From Klebsormidium nitens (taxonomy: Eukaryota; Streptophyta; Klebsormidiophyceae; Klebsormidiales; Klebsormidiaceae): a DNA stretch of 64,000 nt. Shown in pieces: positions 10,868-22,209 of the stretch (position 1 is the stretch's first letter; every line of letters starts with the position of its first letter). The translations under genes were made by a program, and so were the position numbers. The notes beneath the pieces are model-generated. The model had not been told where the DNA came from, searched no databases, and worked only from the letters and a program-made list of their open reading frames with translations. The stretch is from the NCBI GenBank assembly GCA_000708835.1, contig DF237077.1, forward strand, positions 62,001 through 126,000. Reading direction: 5' to 3'.

Positions 10868-12023
10868 GTTTGTGACTTGGATTAGCCCGGAAGCTTGCGT
10901 GCGAATAGAAAGTTTCCTCTTTTAATCCAAATTAGAACGTTTCCGATTCAACCTTGAAAGTTGGAAACAGACCCTTCGTGACCCTGTTTAGAGGTCCCTT
11001 GTGGCCTTGTGACTTTGCAAGGTCGTGAGATTCGTACAGCTGTAGAACGGTTCGAAACATGACTTCCAAAATCTTTCCCAGTTCGATCAATCAAAAGCAT
11101 ACCCACAAGGCTTCATGGTCACATGCAGACCTGCATATAACCTTCTCTCAATCTGATTGTCATGGCAGCCTTCCACAGCCAACAATCAGTAGCAGCCCTT
11201 GCGGCATATATTGTTTATCATCCATTTCAGATAGCCATGGTGCCAGCGTCTGCATATGCATTCAAGATTGTTTCAAAAGTTAGGTGTTTCGCGGTTCGCG
11301 ATCTCTTTAGCGGTTGACTGAGTATAGCTACGTTATGCATGTGCATGTTTGGTCGGATTGTTGGCAACAATCAATTACATGCGAGGGATCGTCATGCAGA
11401 TGTCCGGCCCTGTCGAAGGCCATCATGCAAACAAAACATCAATCAAACAATTGAAGGACTAAGATGGCATTAAATGCATGCAGCTCAATATACTTAACTA
11501 ATGGAGTCCTTGCATGCCATTCTTAGATTTTTGTCTGCATAACAAGATATACTCTTGATGCAACTTTGTACGTAGTATCAGATAAATTTAAGTCGGCCGC
11601 CATTTGTATTCAAAAGTGACTGCACCACATGAGCTAGTATGTACTAATGCGCGCCTACATCGAAAGGTATCATCGATCCAGATTTGCACCATGAAACTTA
11701 CAAGCCCGGCGCGTGCAACAAGGATGCCTGCTCGAGCAGCTAGCTTGAATGGGCTTGATTGGAAATCATATACTGCCGATGCGATTGGATGAACAGATGC
11801 AACGGGGGCGGCCCAACCTGGATCGACCGTGCTCTCTTCTATAAGCTCATCCTGATTGCTATCACTGTACTTCGCATGCATTACTGTCAATGTACACTTA
11901 GGACTCAACAATCCTCTGCGCTCAATCTGCAAAAGGTGACCGACGTATATCGAACAGATCATGATCTCGTTTGTACAAACCTAATCAAGAAAGAAGCTCG
12001 GTCTCTCACTTAAGCCTTGCATT
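10868..12023. other. Convergent intergenic region rich in TGCATG/CATGCA
   Basis: 3' flanks of the MYND gene and of the DJ-1 gene. No coding exon is supported. TGCATG or its complement CATGCA occurs at least nine times, many clustered between 11335 and 11520 and another near 11873. Confidence 0.6.
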
Positions 12024-15000
12024 CTACAGCACTGCGGCTGCTACTACCTCTTTCGGCATGACCATGGGCCCCGCCACTGCGTCGGCCTTCTCCCGCCCGA
12101 AGAGCCGCTCCACCAGCACCAGCGCGAACTCCATGGCGGTGCCTGGCCCCCGGCTTGTGACTACTAACCCGTCCTGGACCACTCGGGCGTCCGCAGCAGA
12201 CCTGCCCAGCGGTACGACGAGGTACGAAAGCGTTTCAGGTGTGGGCTTATGTTCAGAGCATCACAATCACGTAAGCCAATCAGAGCGGACAACCCAAAAA
12301 TGCGGACGATAGAACAGCCACCACATCAGCATCGGTAAGGCGGCTTCGCAGCGAACTCTAAAAGACAATCCCAGCCTTTACAATATTCGCACGCAAATGT
12401 TGAGCGCCGGATGAGACGGCGTGACTGTTGTGTTGCGACATCCTTCTCCATCCGCCGGATCCCTCCTGCGCACAGATCCGACTTTCCTACCGTCGCCAAG
12501 CCGTGAACGTTAAGTTCATGCGTGATCAAATTAGAAGCAAAAAGACAGACTGCTGACCTGTCCGTAAGCTTGTCGACAAACGCTGGATGCGCCGTGGCCT
12601 TCTTTCCTTTTAGCAGACCCTTGCTCTCGAGAGCGACGGCCGGAGCGGCGCAGATGGCAGCGTAGAGCCGCCTTTCAGCAACGTGTTCGCGGAGGAGCTT
12701 GTCGAGGGGCGCGGACTCGTGCAGTCGCTGCGCGCCTGGCATGCCACCCTGCAGCAAAGAAACTTTTACACCGTTACACGTTGGAACAATTTTTGAAAGC
12801 AGATAAGCTTCCTCCGATAACGATGGAATCGTCATGAAACTGCAAAGCTACCTGCTCGCAGTTTGAATTCCAGAGCCCCACCCGTCAGGAGATGGATCAT
12901 ACCATTCTTTCCGTGTGGTCCGATGGGGCCTCAGATCAGCAGATGGACCGGTGGACTTCGAAACGGCGAGCAGAAGATTCTTTGGAGAGTGACATGCGAA
13001 ACATGTTCCCTTTCAAGGCTCCCAACGCTAAGTGCCAGATCCTTCAAGACCTCGTGAACCCAAGCCTGAGTAACGTCAAATCCTGCCCCGTACACTTCTA
13101 AGCTTTCTCCCACCCTTTCCGGCGTCCAATACAACATCCGAGATCATCATTCTTCCAGCCCGCTGCGTTTCGCAAAGTTCCGAAGAAATTATCTTACCGG
13201 GAGCACAATCAGGTCGTACTTAGTAGAAGTGCAGTCCTCGATTGACCGGTCGGCTACCATCTTGACCTTCCTCGAGAGCACCAGCTGCACCAATTTTACA
13301 AGACGAAACTTCAGCTATACGTCTCTTAGCCGCAGAATTGTGCACTAATACCTTTTCCGTCTGACCCATTGTTCGACTACAGCAGGCTGTTAACGACAGA
13401 ACCGACGATCAGCGAACATCGGCCCGAATGTCCATATTGGAACCGCGCTACGCCTGTTCTTCCAAGGCGTGGGACGTTGGAGCGTGGAACACGCCTCTTA
13501 TGAGAAGCATAGCCCGAAAAGCCACCTGAAGCACTTCGTCTCCACGTGCAACAGAAAATCACGAGTTGCAAAAGACAGCCTGGCCGCTCCGTTATGTAAC
13601 CAGCCGTTTCGCTTCCCACCTCCTTGGAGTCCTCTATGCTTGCCACGTGGACCTCAGCCCCCGCCCTGACGAGCACGTCAATAATGATGACGGCCTCCAT
13701 CTCTTCGCTGCCGTTGGCGACCGGCACGAGGACCTTGGGCCGCTCGTCAACCGACACCTGTAAGATGGCAGAGGGAACTTTGAGCAGGCTCCACAGCAGA
13801 ACATTATGCGGTCTACTACGCTTCATCTTTTCCGAGTTGAGGCATGGGAGAGCATCTGAAAAAAACTCTGGGAAAGAAAGCTCAGCGGCCAGAGAGGGTG
13901 TCTTGCCAGCGAATCGGGGCTTCACGGACGCCAGCCAACGGGCCTTCCTGACACAACATCAGAGCCTTCCCTGTTCGCCTCGTAAGTTCGTCGTCCGACG
14001 AACAAATACAGGCAAGCTTTCGACACGGCTTTTCTGCCTGCAGAGCCGTTCGATCCTGAGGAGATGACAGCCGATGCACCCTGTTACGCAGGTACAACCT
14101 TTCAGCGAGTCGTTTCAGGCTTGAGGCCACTCAGCGATGCTTTGAAGCTTTCTTTTCGCAGCTTAAAAAAAGTGGTCAGCCATCCTCATATCCGAAAGCA
14201 TCCTCATATCCGAAACCTTCTGTATCCCCGCTCCTTTCTTTTGCACGCACCGTTTCAACGCCGAAGTCCTTCCTGAACACGTCGCTCCCATCCCCTTTTC
14301 GCATCACCATTGGCCCCGCCACTGCTTCTGCTTTCTCTTTGCCGTAAAGTTGCTCCACCAGCGCCAGCGCATACTCCATGGCTGTGCCGGGGCCCCTGCT
14401 GGTGAGCACAGTGCCGTCCCGCACAACTCGCTGCTCGACTGCGCTCCTGACATGGAATAACAAAGGTTTTTTGACGGCTTACTCTTCCTTCAGTAATCAG
14501 TCTCCTCCTCTTTGTGCTTGAGCCGAGGAAGGGGCAGCACATGCAGACGCAAGAGCATTTGGTAAGATTCTGAATATAGAGCGGAACAATCAGACTTTGC
14601 CTGCGAAAACCCGCTGCTTTGGATACAACGATGTCAAATTGCGACTAAAAGAGGCTGAAGAATGACAAGCTGGAAGACTGGACTCGCAGGCATATACAGG
14701 TCAAGTAAGGGACTGCATCCGCAATGTAACAGAGACGACATGTCAACAACAGGAACAATGACCGTAAGGATCTGTTCAGCCAAGGCATCCTAAGCACAAC
14801 AATCATGCGAGAATATTTTTAGAAGCTTCGATATACGACCTGACTCCTCATGCCACCAAAACTTACAACACACTGGTGGACATCTTCAATCGGCGACACT
14901 GACAATATTTTGCAAAAGGCCTCGACTGACTTTCTACCTCAAGGCCTTCTCAAGAAAAAGCGCTGTCAGGAAAGCATCTTATCCAAGTCCAGGGGACCGA

Positions 15001-16825
15001 AATGCAGAAGCCCTCCGATTTGACTTGTCCTTTCCAGATGTGAAAGATCAGAAAATCATGGTCTACAAAATGTTCCCGAGCAAACGAGCCTGAATTCCGT
15101 AACACAGTCAGCAACGACGGTTGCCTGTAACGATCCGGAAGTAGCAAGGTTCAGTCTGCTTACGTGTCGGGAAGCTTGTCTGAGAATGCAGGGTGTGCAG
15201 TGGAAATTTTGCCATCCAGAAGACCCCAGGAGTGCAAAGCCACAGCGGGGGCAGCACAAATTGCTCCGTACAGGGCTTTTCTGGCCGCCTGCTTCTGAGT
15301 AATCTCCTTCAACTCGGCACAGTCTCGCAGGCGCTCCGCACCAGGCATGCCCCCCTGAAAAGATCACAGGTCTCAAGATGTTCAGCCCTTTGTTGCCAAA
15401 AAAAGAGCCTTGGTTGAAAAGTTCCACTGTGACAGGGCAGTCAAAATGACCTCACAATGTCCTGGATCACCGTACTTCGTCGTACTTTTGTCTTTTGAAC
15501 CCCAATCTGTGCAGCTGGTCAAATGGTAACCGACTAAAGCGGAATTGTAAGGTACGACTTCTTGGTGGTCCTGTTGGACTTGCCTCGAATTTGATATGCG
15601 AAAAGGCCTTTGCAGAAAGACAGAGACTTGTGATGTAGTAAGCGTCATTTCATGCAGGGAAAAGAATGTCAACAGGAGGTGGTTGTCATGAAAGCGGCCC
15701 AAGTTTGAGACATTTCAAAAGAAAGAAACTACAAATCGGAACACTTACCGGGAGGACCACCAAGTCAAATGTTTGCTCAGTGCATTCACCAATTGACCTG
15801 TCCGCCACCAGCTTCACCCCACGGGATGCAGTGACCTGGAGATCATTCTCCACGCTGCACAAGCGTAGTCTGACTCAGTGAACCCATCAGCAGACTTGTT
15901 ACCTTTCCCCAGGTGCTTCTGGCAACCTGCCATCAAAGCAACCAGACAGTAGACAAATGTGTTCCTGATATTTGGTGCCCTTTTATGCCCCTTCTTGGCT
16001 GCCTGAATCCGTTGTCAGAAGACAGAAAATGGCTGGAGCTTGCCACTTAAAGCCACCATGATTGTCAAACTTGCGAGTGAACCAACCTTTCATGTGAAGC
16101 AACTTTACCTTGCGACAGTGACATCAGCACCAGCACGTCTGAGGACATCAATCATGATGACAGCCTCCATTTCTTCACTGCCATTGGCAATTGGCACCAG
16201 CACACTCTTCTCAGTGGCTGTAGCCCCATCCTGGCTTGAAGCCTTCTGCAATTAGAAAGAGGATCACGCTCAAAATCTGGCACATGCCAGGCAGACATTG
16301 TAGAGAACAACTCAAGTCATCTAGGACATTGGCAGCTTCTCAAAGGTTCTCACAGATAGCAAGGTGAGTTCAAAGTAAGAAGACACTGCTTTCCAGGAGG
16401 GGCAATGAAAATTACCAGCATTGAGAGATCAAGAGAGACTTGCCAGCTGGTGCTGCCATTGTAAAGAAAGTTGACAGCATTTGTCCTTTCCGTGCACCGC
16501 CGATTGGTGCATGTAATCAACTCCATAATTTCAGATCAGAGGGTTGACTTACTGTGGCGGTGGTGGCGCTAGCTGACTTAGGCTCCATTCTCACACCACC
16601 TGTCTTCGACAATGTAGCACCACCGATGACAAATTTGCGCTGAGTACTTTTCAGCTGGTTGCCGCCGAAAGGACCAGCAGCCAGTGGACTTGCTCGATTG
16701 TCTAAATGGCAATCTGGTTGATGACAAAAGCCCACTTTGAAAGGTCCTGAATCATGGGCACTGCATTCGTACAAAAACTGGCGATTGATGAGCGAAGGGC
16801 GGAGTACTCTAGCTAGAGCGGCCAT
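12024..16825 (-). CDS. DJ1: Two-domain DJ-1/PfpI family protein with N-terminal targeting region
   Basis: Predicted 498-aa protein from nine exons: 16553-16825, 16109-16245, 15749-15854, 15164-15354, 14251-14446, 13620-13757, 13198-13284, 12558-12748, 12024-12201; phases agree throughout. Residues 1-95 are Ser/Arg-rich with few acids and look like a chloroplast or mitochondrial targeting peptide. Two DJ-1 domains follow (about 100-300 and 302-498). Each starts with VLVP[IV][10 protein letters not shown], which holds the conserved Glu. Each has a GGMPGA loop and the nucleophile elbow [10 protein letters not shown] (Cys205 and Cys409). Each ends with [10 protein letters not shown] and AVAGPMVM. 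Tandem DJ-1 domains are the plant arrangement (DJ1A-C). Known roles of the family are oxidative-stress protection and glyoxalase or deglycase-like activity; which applies here cannot be told from sequence. Both active-site cysteines are kept, so neither domain looks dead. Confidence 0.9.
14181..14216. repeat. 18-bp perfect-but-one tandem repeat in DJ-1 intron 5
   Basis: Two adjacent copies (14181-14198 and 14199-14216) differ only at the last base. They lie just after the exon 5 donor at 14251. Read through in the minus frame they would encode a repeated FGYED unit before a stop, so intron retention would add a short acidic tail to a one-domain product. Confidence 0.7.
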
Positions 16826-17419
16826 CACAGAAGACGGTCACCAGTGGCAGCAGCCAGAAGCGTCTGCTCGAGCATTTCTCGTCAAGCGCATTCCAGCATT
16901 CTGTTGGTGCGAGAATGTTTTAACCTCAAAGTCTGCATAAGAGGGCCAGCAGAAAAGCGGTTTTTTGTCGTTTTGTTTGCTGTTATTTTATACAGCTTCA
17001 ATTACAGTGTCTAGATTCTGAAATCTGACGCAATCAATCGTGCAACAAGCAAGCCGAGTTCTAGTTCAAACCAAACGCGCTGTGACAATATTGCCCCGAA
17101 GAATGAAAGACATACGCGCATGAGCAGCAGACTGCAAATTGCACCTGCTCACCTTCCTGATCTACCGTATTCAGGATTTAGGGGAGGTATTCAGGCCCAG
17201 GGTCTTGCAATGGCATTCTTGATACACCTCTGGGCCTGAAAAAGGGAAGCAGGCGTAACTTTTCGCTCTTGCATCAAGCTCTGTCGTGTTACCTCGGGTC
17301 CATTTTGTACAGTGAGTGCTACTGAAGTCATTGTGGTGACGCTCGCGAGACAGAAACTGTGCTTCTTGTGCGTCCCTGTTTTTCTTCACCATCTCAGCAG
17401 CTTGGTTAAAGCAGCAGGA
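16826..17419. promoter_or_regulatory. Divergent promoter region between DJ-1 and Myb/SANT genes
   Basis: A 594-bp gap between outward-facing starts. It must include both leaders and promoters. No recognisable TATA element, repeat or coding exon was identified. Confidence 0.5.
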
Positions 17420-20332
17420 ATGGCAAGCACTGGCGAACGGCCACGGCCAAGCGGAGTTCCTAGCCCATCTGCGGGTGCTCTCGGTTCTTCACCAACAAAG
17501 TCAGCAGGCCACTCTCTGCCTGGGCCAACGTACAGACCAGCACTCAGCGGTGTGCAGACAGCTCATGGTGTGGCACCAGCTTCAAGCGTACCGCCAGGGC
17601 TTCGAATGCCAGGACCACGTGGCATGCTAAGGTCTCCCAGTACGCAGGGGCTGCCTTTCTTACCTGTGGCTCCAGCATCTCCGAAGACAGACTTCAAGCA
17701 CAGGGCGCTAGCGCAGCGGGAGGCAGAAAGCCTACTAAAAAGGTGAGGGTGATTTGGTGCGAGGATGCAAGGGCGGAAGTCCTCAGCTTTGCTTGGGGCT
17801 CAGGGACCGCAGTCGCTTCGTCCAGCAATTGCTCTGTCTCTTGAGCGACGAGGCTGGTAACTCGGGATATTGAGGTTAGTGATTTGGTTTCCTCTCTGTT
17901 CATTGCATTCCAACAATTTCATTGGTGGTGCAATGAAGCACAATGCTACAACTTGCAGGTACCCTGGTAACACGGTACTCACAATCTTGAGAGAGGTTGC
18001 AAAGCAAGGATCGTCAAAGATAAACTGGGTGGCCATCCACCAGAGGATAGGGGCTGCTATCAAAGGTCCCAGGGAGGCGCAGGCAATCTGGAGGTGTCTG
18101 GCCTACGGCCATGCCATCCCAGAAAACTTGGCACCGGGTGTAGAGCCCCTGGTGAGGAGTGGTACTGTCCAGCCAAAGCAAGCCTGCCTTTGCTTCCCTG
18201 TCCACAATTTGTACTCTAACCTTACAGTACCTTCATGTTGGGGTGTTCTCTTTGAACAAGTTCTGCCGGACTAACCACCAGCTTGTAGGCATCTGTTTTT
18301 CAACTTCTTGCCGCAAGAGCACTTACCTGGTCCTTGCAAGAGCTTTCTTCTGACTGAGCCCTCATCTTTGTTGTGCCAGGATGATGATAGTGACATTGAC
18401 GAAACGGACGTCACCAAACCGAGCACGCCGGGAATCAGCCTTGCAATGCAAATGGACGCCACTGCCTGGGTCAAGGTCAGACTTGGGTTCTACAGTTTTC
18501 TTAAGAACATACTCAATCTGCTCCTGCTTTGATGACATTCACAACTACTTCAAGGAAGCCAATTGTTTTGGTTGCGTGCCAGAATTTGATTGTGAAGGTA
18601 ACCTATTATAAGCAGGACACAGATTCAGTCTGCATCGGTGGTTGCTTTTCAAATGTAGTTGCAGCCCCCACTCCTTCTGCCCTTCCTTATACCATCCACG
18701 CATTGTGCTGCAAACAAATTCTAGAAGATTCTTGAAACGCCCCGCACCTTCAGAGAAGCTAGAGACTGCGGCGACTGTAGTGACCTCTGCTTTTGCTCCC
18801 TTTTGACAAGTCTCCTACTTTGCCTCCGGTTTTGCAGAATGATCTGCGGCGCATCGGCCTCGAGGTAGCTGCAACTGGAGCTCTCAGGCGGCGCCTGACA
18901 TTGCCATCTCCTGCGGCCAGGCCAAGCAACTCTGCCCCCCTGGGGACGGGGATGCGGCCAGGAGGCGTGTCTCCAGTTGGATCAAGTCTGCTGGGGCAGA
19001 AGCGTCCCTCGCACATTTTGACACAAACCAGTTCTGGTTCAAGGTAGGTGCTGATGTAGACAATCATGGCAAGGGACTGACGAAGCTCGTAAGACATTTG
19101 TGGTCCTTACTAGGAGGGGCACAGTGCAGTCTTGTATCACCGGTCGTGCATCGAGCTTTGCCTGCTGAAGAGCGAGATTGTTCTGGATCGTCAGGGCTTG
19201 ACCTGTGCCAAGATAGTTTTACATGACTCTGTGAACGAGTGAACATTTGGATCGGTCTCTTAACAGTCCTCAAGGACTCCCTCATCAATCCAGCACTTTG
19301 CGCTGGTCAGTAGTCTTTCACGAGTATCTACCTGGTAGCTGCGATCACCGAGATCATAGCTTTTGTCTTAGATTGCAGCTGAGCTAACCGAGTGCTTCGG
19401 ATACCTTTCGTGATAATCCGATCTCTTGCAGGCCTGGCTCCCCTGGCTTCTCAGGCACTACACGGCTATCCCCCCTCTCCTCCCAGTACTCCCCTCACGT
19501 ATCCCCACACGTCCCTCAAAACCCCTCTCCTCTGGGGCCAAACAAGAGGCGGCACCTATGGTCAGAAGAGGAAGATAAGGTATGATTGTGCCTTCTTTGC
19601 CACGTCTCTGGAGTGAAGCATACGCGGCGCTGATTATAAGGGAACAGAGGGGATTGTAGTATCTAATCTGATACCGGATTTGATCTACGGCCACCGTGCT
19701 CTACATGCTTGCTTTAAGATTGTCACTTTCACGATGATCAGCTGGTTCGAAGAGGAAAAAGAGGGAATCGTTGGTGCTCACGACTTGGACGCCTAGTGAG
19801 TATTTTGACCCAATTCTTTCAGATGTAGCTTACATGTCTAGCCTGTCTCCAAAGCAGGCCCCTCCATCATTGGAAACGGCCCTCAGAAGCGGGCCTCCGA
19901 CATTCCCATCCGCCGTTTTTCAGTTGGTTAAAGTGTATTCTACGTTACATTCGGGCCACCTTTGTGCCTTGGAAAATTGAAAATTAAATTCTTACAACTA
20001 ATCAGCGCAATCATTTTCACGAATCTTCTACATGATTCATAACTTTGTTTTCTTAATCCATTCCTCCCCGTTTGCAGACCCTGCTCGAAGCCGTCCAAAA
20101 ACACGGCGAGGGCCACTGGGAGGAGATCTTGCGCCAGTACTTCGGCTCCGACCGCACCGCCGCGCAGCTGATGCAGCGCTGGGCGCTCATCCGCAAGCGG
20201 CCCGCGACACACCCCCCCGAGGCAGAAACCCCGACAGCTGCAGACAACTCCGGCAGGGAGGCGGGCCGCATCACGCGGTCCACAGACAGTAGGCTGAGGC
20301 ACGGGGGGGCGTGGGGACAGTCCAGGGGCTAG
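17420..20332 (+). CDS. Plant-type Myb/SANT domain protein
   Basis: Predicted 406-aa nuclear protein from six exons: 17420-17742, 17959-18151, 18380-18475, 18838-19043, 19432-19579, 20078-20332; all phases fit. The ATG has a purine at -3. Residues 1-100 are Pro/Ser/Gly-rich and look disordered. Residues about 108-170 form a conserved block (TVLTILREVAKQG, INWVAIHQRI, WRCLAYGHAIPEN) followed by an acidic DDDSDIDETD stretch. After a Pro/Ser linker a single Myb/SANT repeat begins at RRHLWSEEEDK across the last intron and continues TLLEAVQKHGEGHWEEIL to RWALIRKR. This order matches a small family of plant Myb-like proteins (At1g58220/At1g09710 type, from memory). DNA binding is likely but no target is known. 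A possible 15-nt extra exon lies at 18583-18597. Confidence 0.8.
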
Positions 20333-22209
20333 ACGATCCGGCGGGGGTGAATAAGCCGTTGCGACTTCCTCGAAACTGCTCATAGAAATCCGGTCGAGCT
20401 CATATGAGTGACGGCCGACCTGTTAGCTTTATAAGATCTGCAAAGCACATGCTGTAAGAGCAGCGGCTCTGTAGCATGCTCGTAGCTCCAAATTTTAATC
20501 GAAGGAGGGGGGATCTCGATCTTGCCGTCTGGTTTACGCTAAAGCCAGAAGCCGGAGCTCCGAGGGGAAAGCCAGACCGGGACGACTTCACGTGCAGTAC
20601 TGCCTTGTAAAGGTAAGGCGACCGCTGGTATGCAAGAGTAAGAACAATCCCACTAGGAACAGGTCGTGTGCCTGCCATTTTTGTGTTGCAGGCACTGCTT
20701 TGACCAATTTTGAACCATTGTTGAGCCTCTAGAGGCCTTATACACTTACCTTCGCTCGAGTGCCCAGCGGCAATCTCTGCAGCTAGGTTGATACTGACGC
20801 AGCATTGCAATGTTGCAGCTGCAAGCTCTTGATTGCTTTCGTAATCACGTGGTGCTTGATCTCTGTTCAAAAGTTGCTGCACAATCTGTGCTCTGACGGC
20901 CTCGAAAGGGCAGCAGCTTGCAGCTGAAGGTCCGTGAGAAACACGATCGTGAGGCACGCTCTTGGGTGATCCTCGAGTTATTCACCGGCCAACGGCCACC
21001 TCAAATGCACTTAGCGCCATTACTTCGACAGACGTCGTTTTCTGTTTCTGAGACGCTCTCTTCTCGTCTTTGATTGCAGGTGTCTTGAGGAAGTGAGACC
21101 CGTACCTGGCTCGCAAGGCGGCAGTCTAGGACGTAGTGCGTCAGCAGCTCGACTTTGACGGAAAAAGGTGCAGAACCTCTATAAGGGGATCAGAGTTCCA
21201 GCAGGTGAAAACACCCACAAACGTGTCGTTCGACAGAGGAGTTCGTCATCACGGGCGCCTGCTACTTACGTGTCCTTTTAATGGCAGATATCATGCTGCA
21301 AGTAGTTCCCAACAGAAGTGGGATGCTGGACGGTTTGGACAAAAGCTGTTGGCATGACTGTACTGCACAGATCGTCCTTGCCGTCGGCGCTAGGCCAAGC
21401 ACCTTGATGTCTGACGTAACGTACCGAGTGCGCACCTCACTTTGCTGATCGTGCTCTTTGCAGGCTGGCCCGTAGACAGATACTTGTCTCCAGAAAGCTA
21501 CTACTTGCTAGCGACCCCAGCATGGGGCCGTTCAAGATCGCATATCGTTCTTCTAGTCATGTACTTCATAAGAGACATTATTGCAGGTCCACTTTGGGCT
21601 AAATAGGGCTTAAGGCCTACAGTGTTCCTACGGTTGTGAACTTTTCCTCCAATAGAGTTGACATTTCAAAGCTCGTCACCAACTAATCATGCTCCAGCAG
21701 CGATGAAAAACAAAAATGAAATCGGTCCAAATGCGCATGGCTTGTAATCACTCTTCCCAGCTTCTCCTGTATATTTTGCAAGTTACAAACATACGACGTG
21801 CACGAGCTCCAGTGCATGCATTTGCGTACTGCAATGATCTGTATTGGCAGACCTTGCCTCTCATGCGGCTGCCAGATTCGAGTGCATCCGCACTTAGTTC
21901 GATCACAAGTCACATGCGTACATATCCAGCTAAAATCTGGACACGTTGCATGTGTGCACTTGGCCAAAGTTAACAATCTGATACTTACGGTGAATATTTT
22001 TAGTAAGGTAGAGTGTGACTAGCGCTACGGTTGCGTGCACGAGTGCTTGCTTAAAACCTGATTGAGATCGTAACTTAGCATGGCCAGGCCCTGCTTTCTT
22101 TCGAGCATGAGTGGTCCCCTTCTTATTACATGTCCCACATAATTGGCTTGCTATACTGGCACTGTGGTGACGCCGCGGTGTTATAGTTGCCAGCCTCTTG
22201 AATTGGGGG
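20333..22209. other. Intergenic region between convergent genes, no supported gene
   Basis: About 1.9 kb holding the 3' flanks of the Myb gene and of the 22210-25259 gene. Open frames exist (longest on the minus strand, 20400-20957) but lack an ATG start and family resemblance. TGCATG/CATGCA words recur near 21810 and 21945. Confidence 0.5.

Noticed and set aside
20400-20957. 185-codon minus-strand open frame with a GCGAAG|GTAAGT donor-like site near 20745
   Set aside because: It begins at GTG after an upstream stop, with no ATG or convincing acceptor. The translation matches nothing I know.
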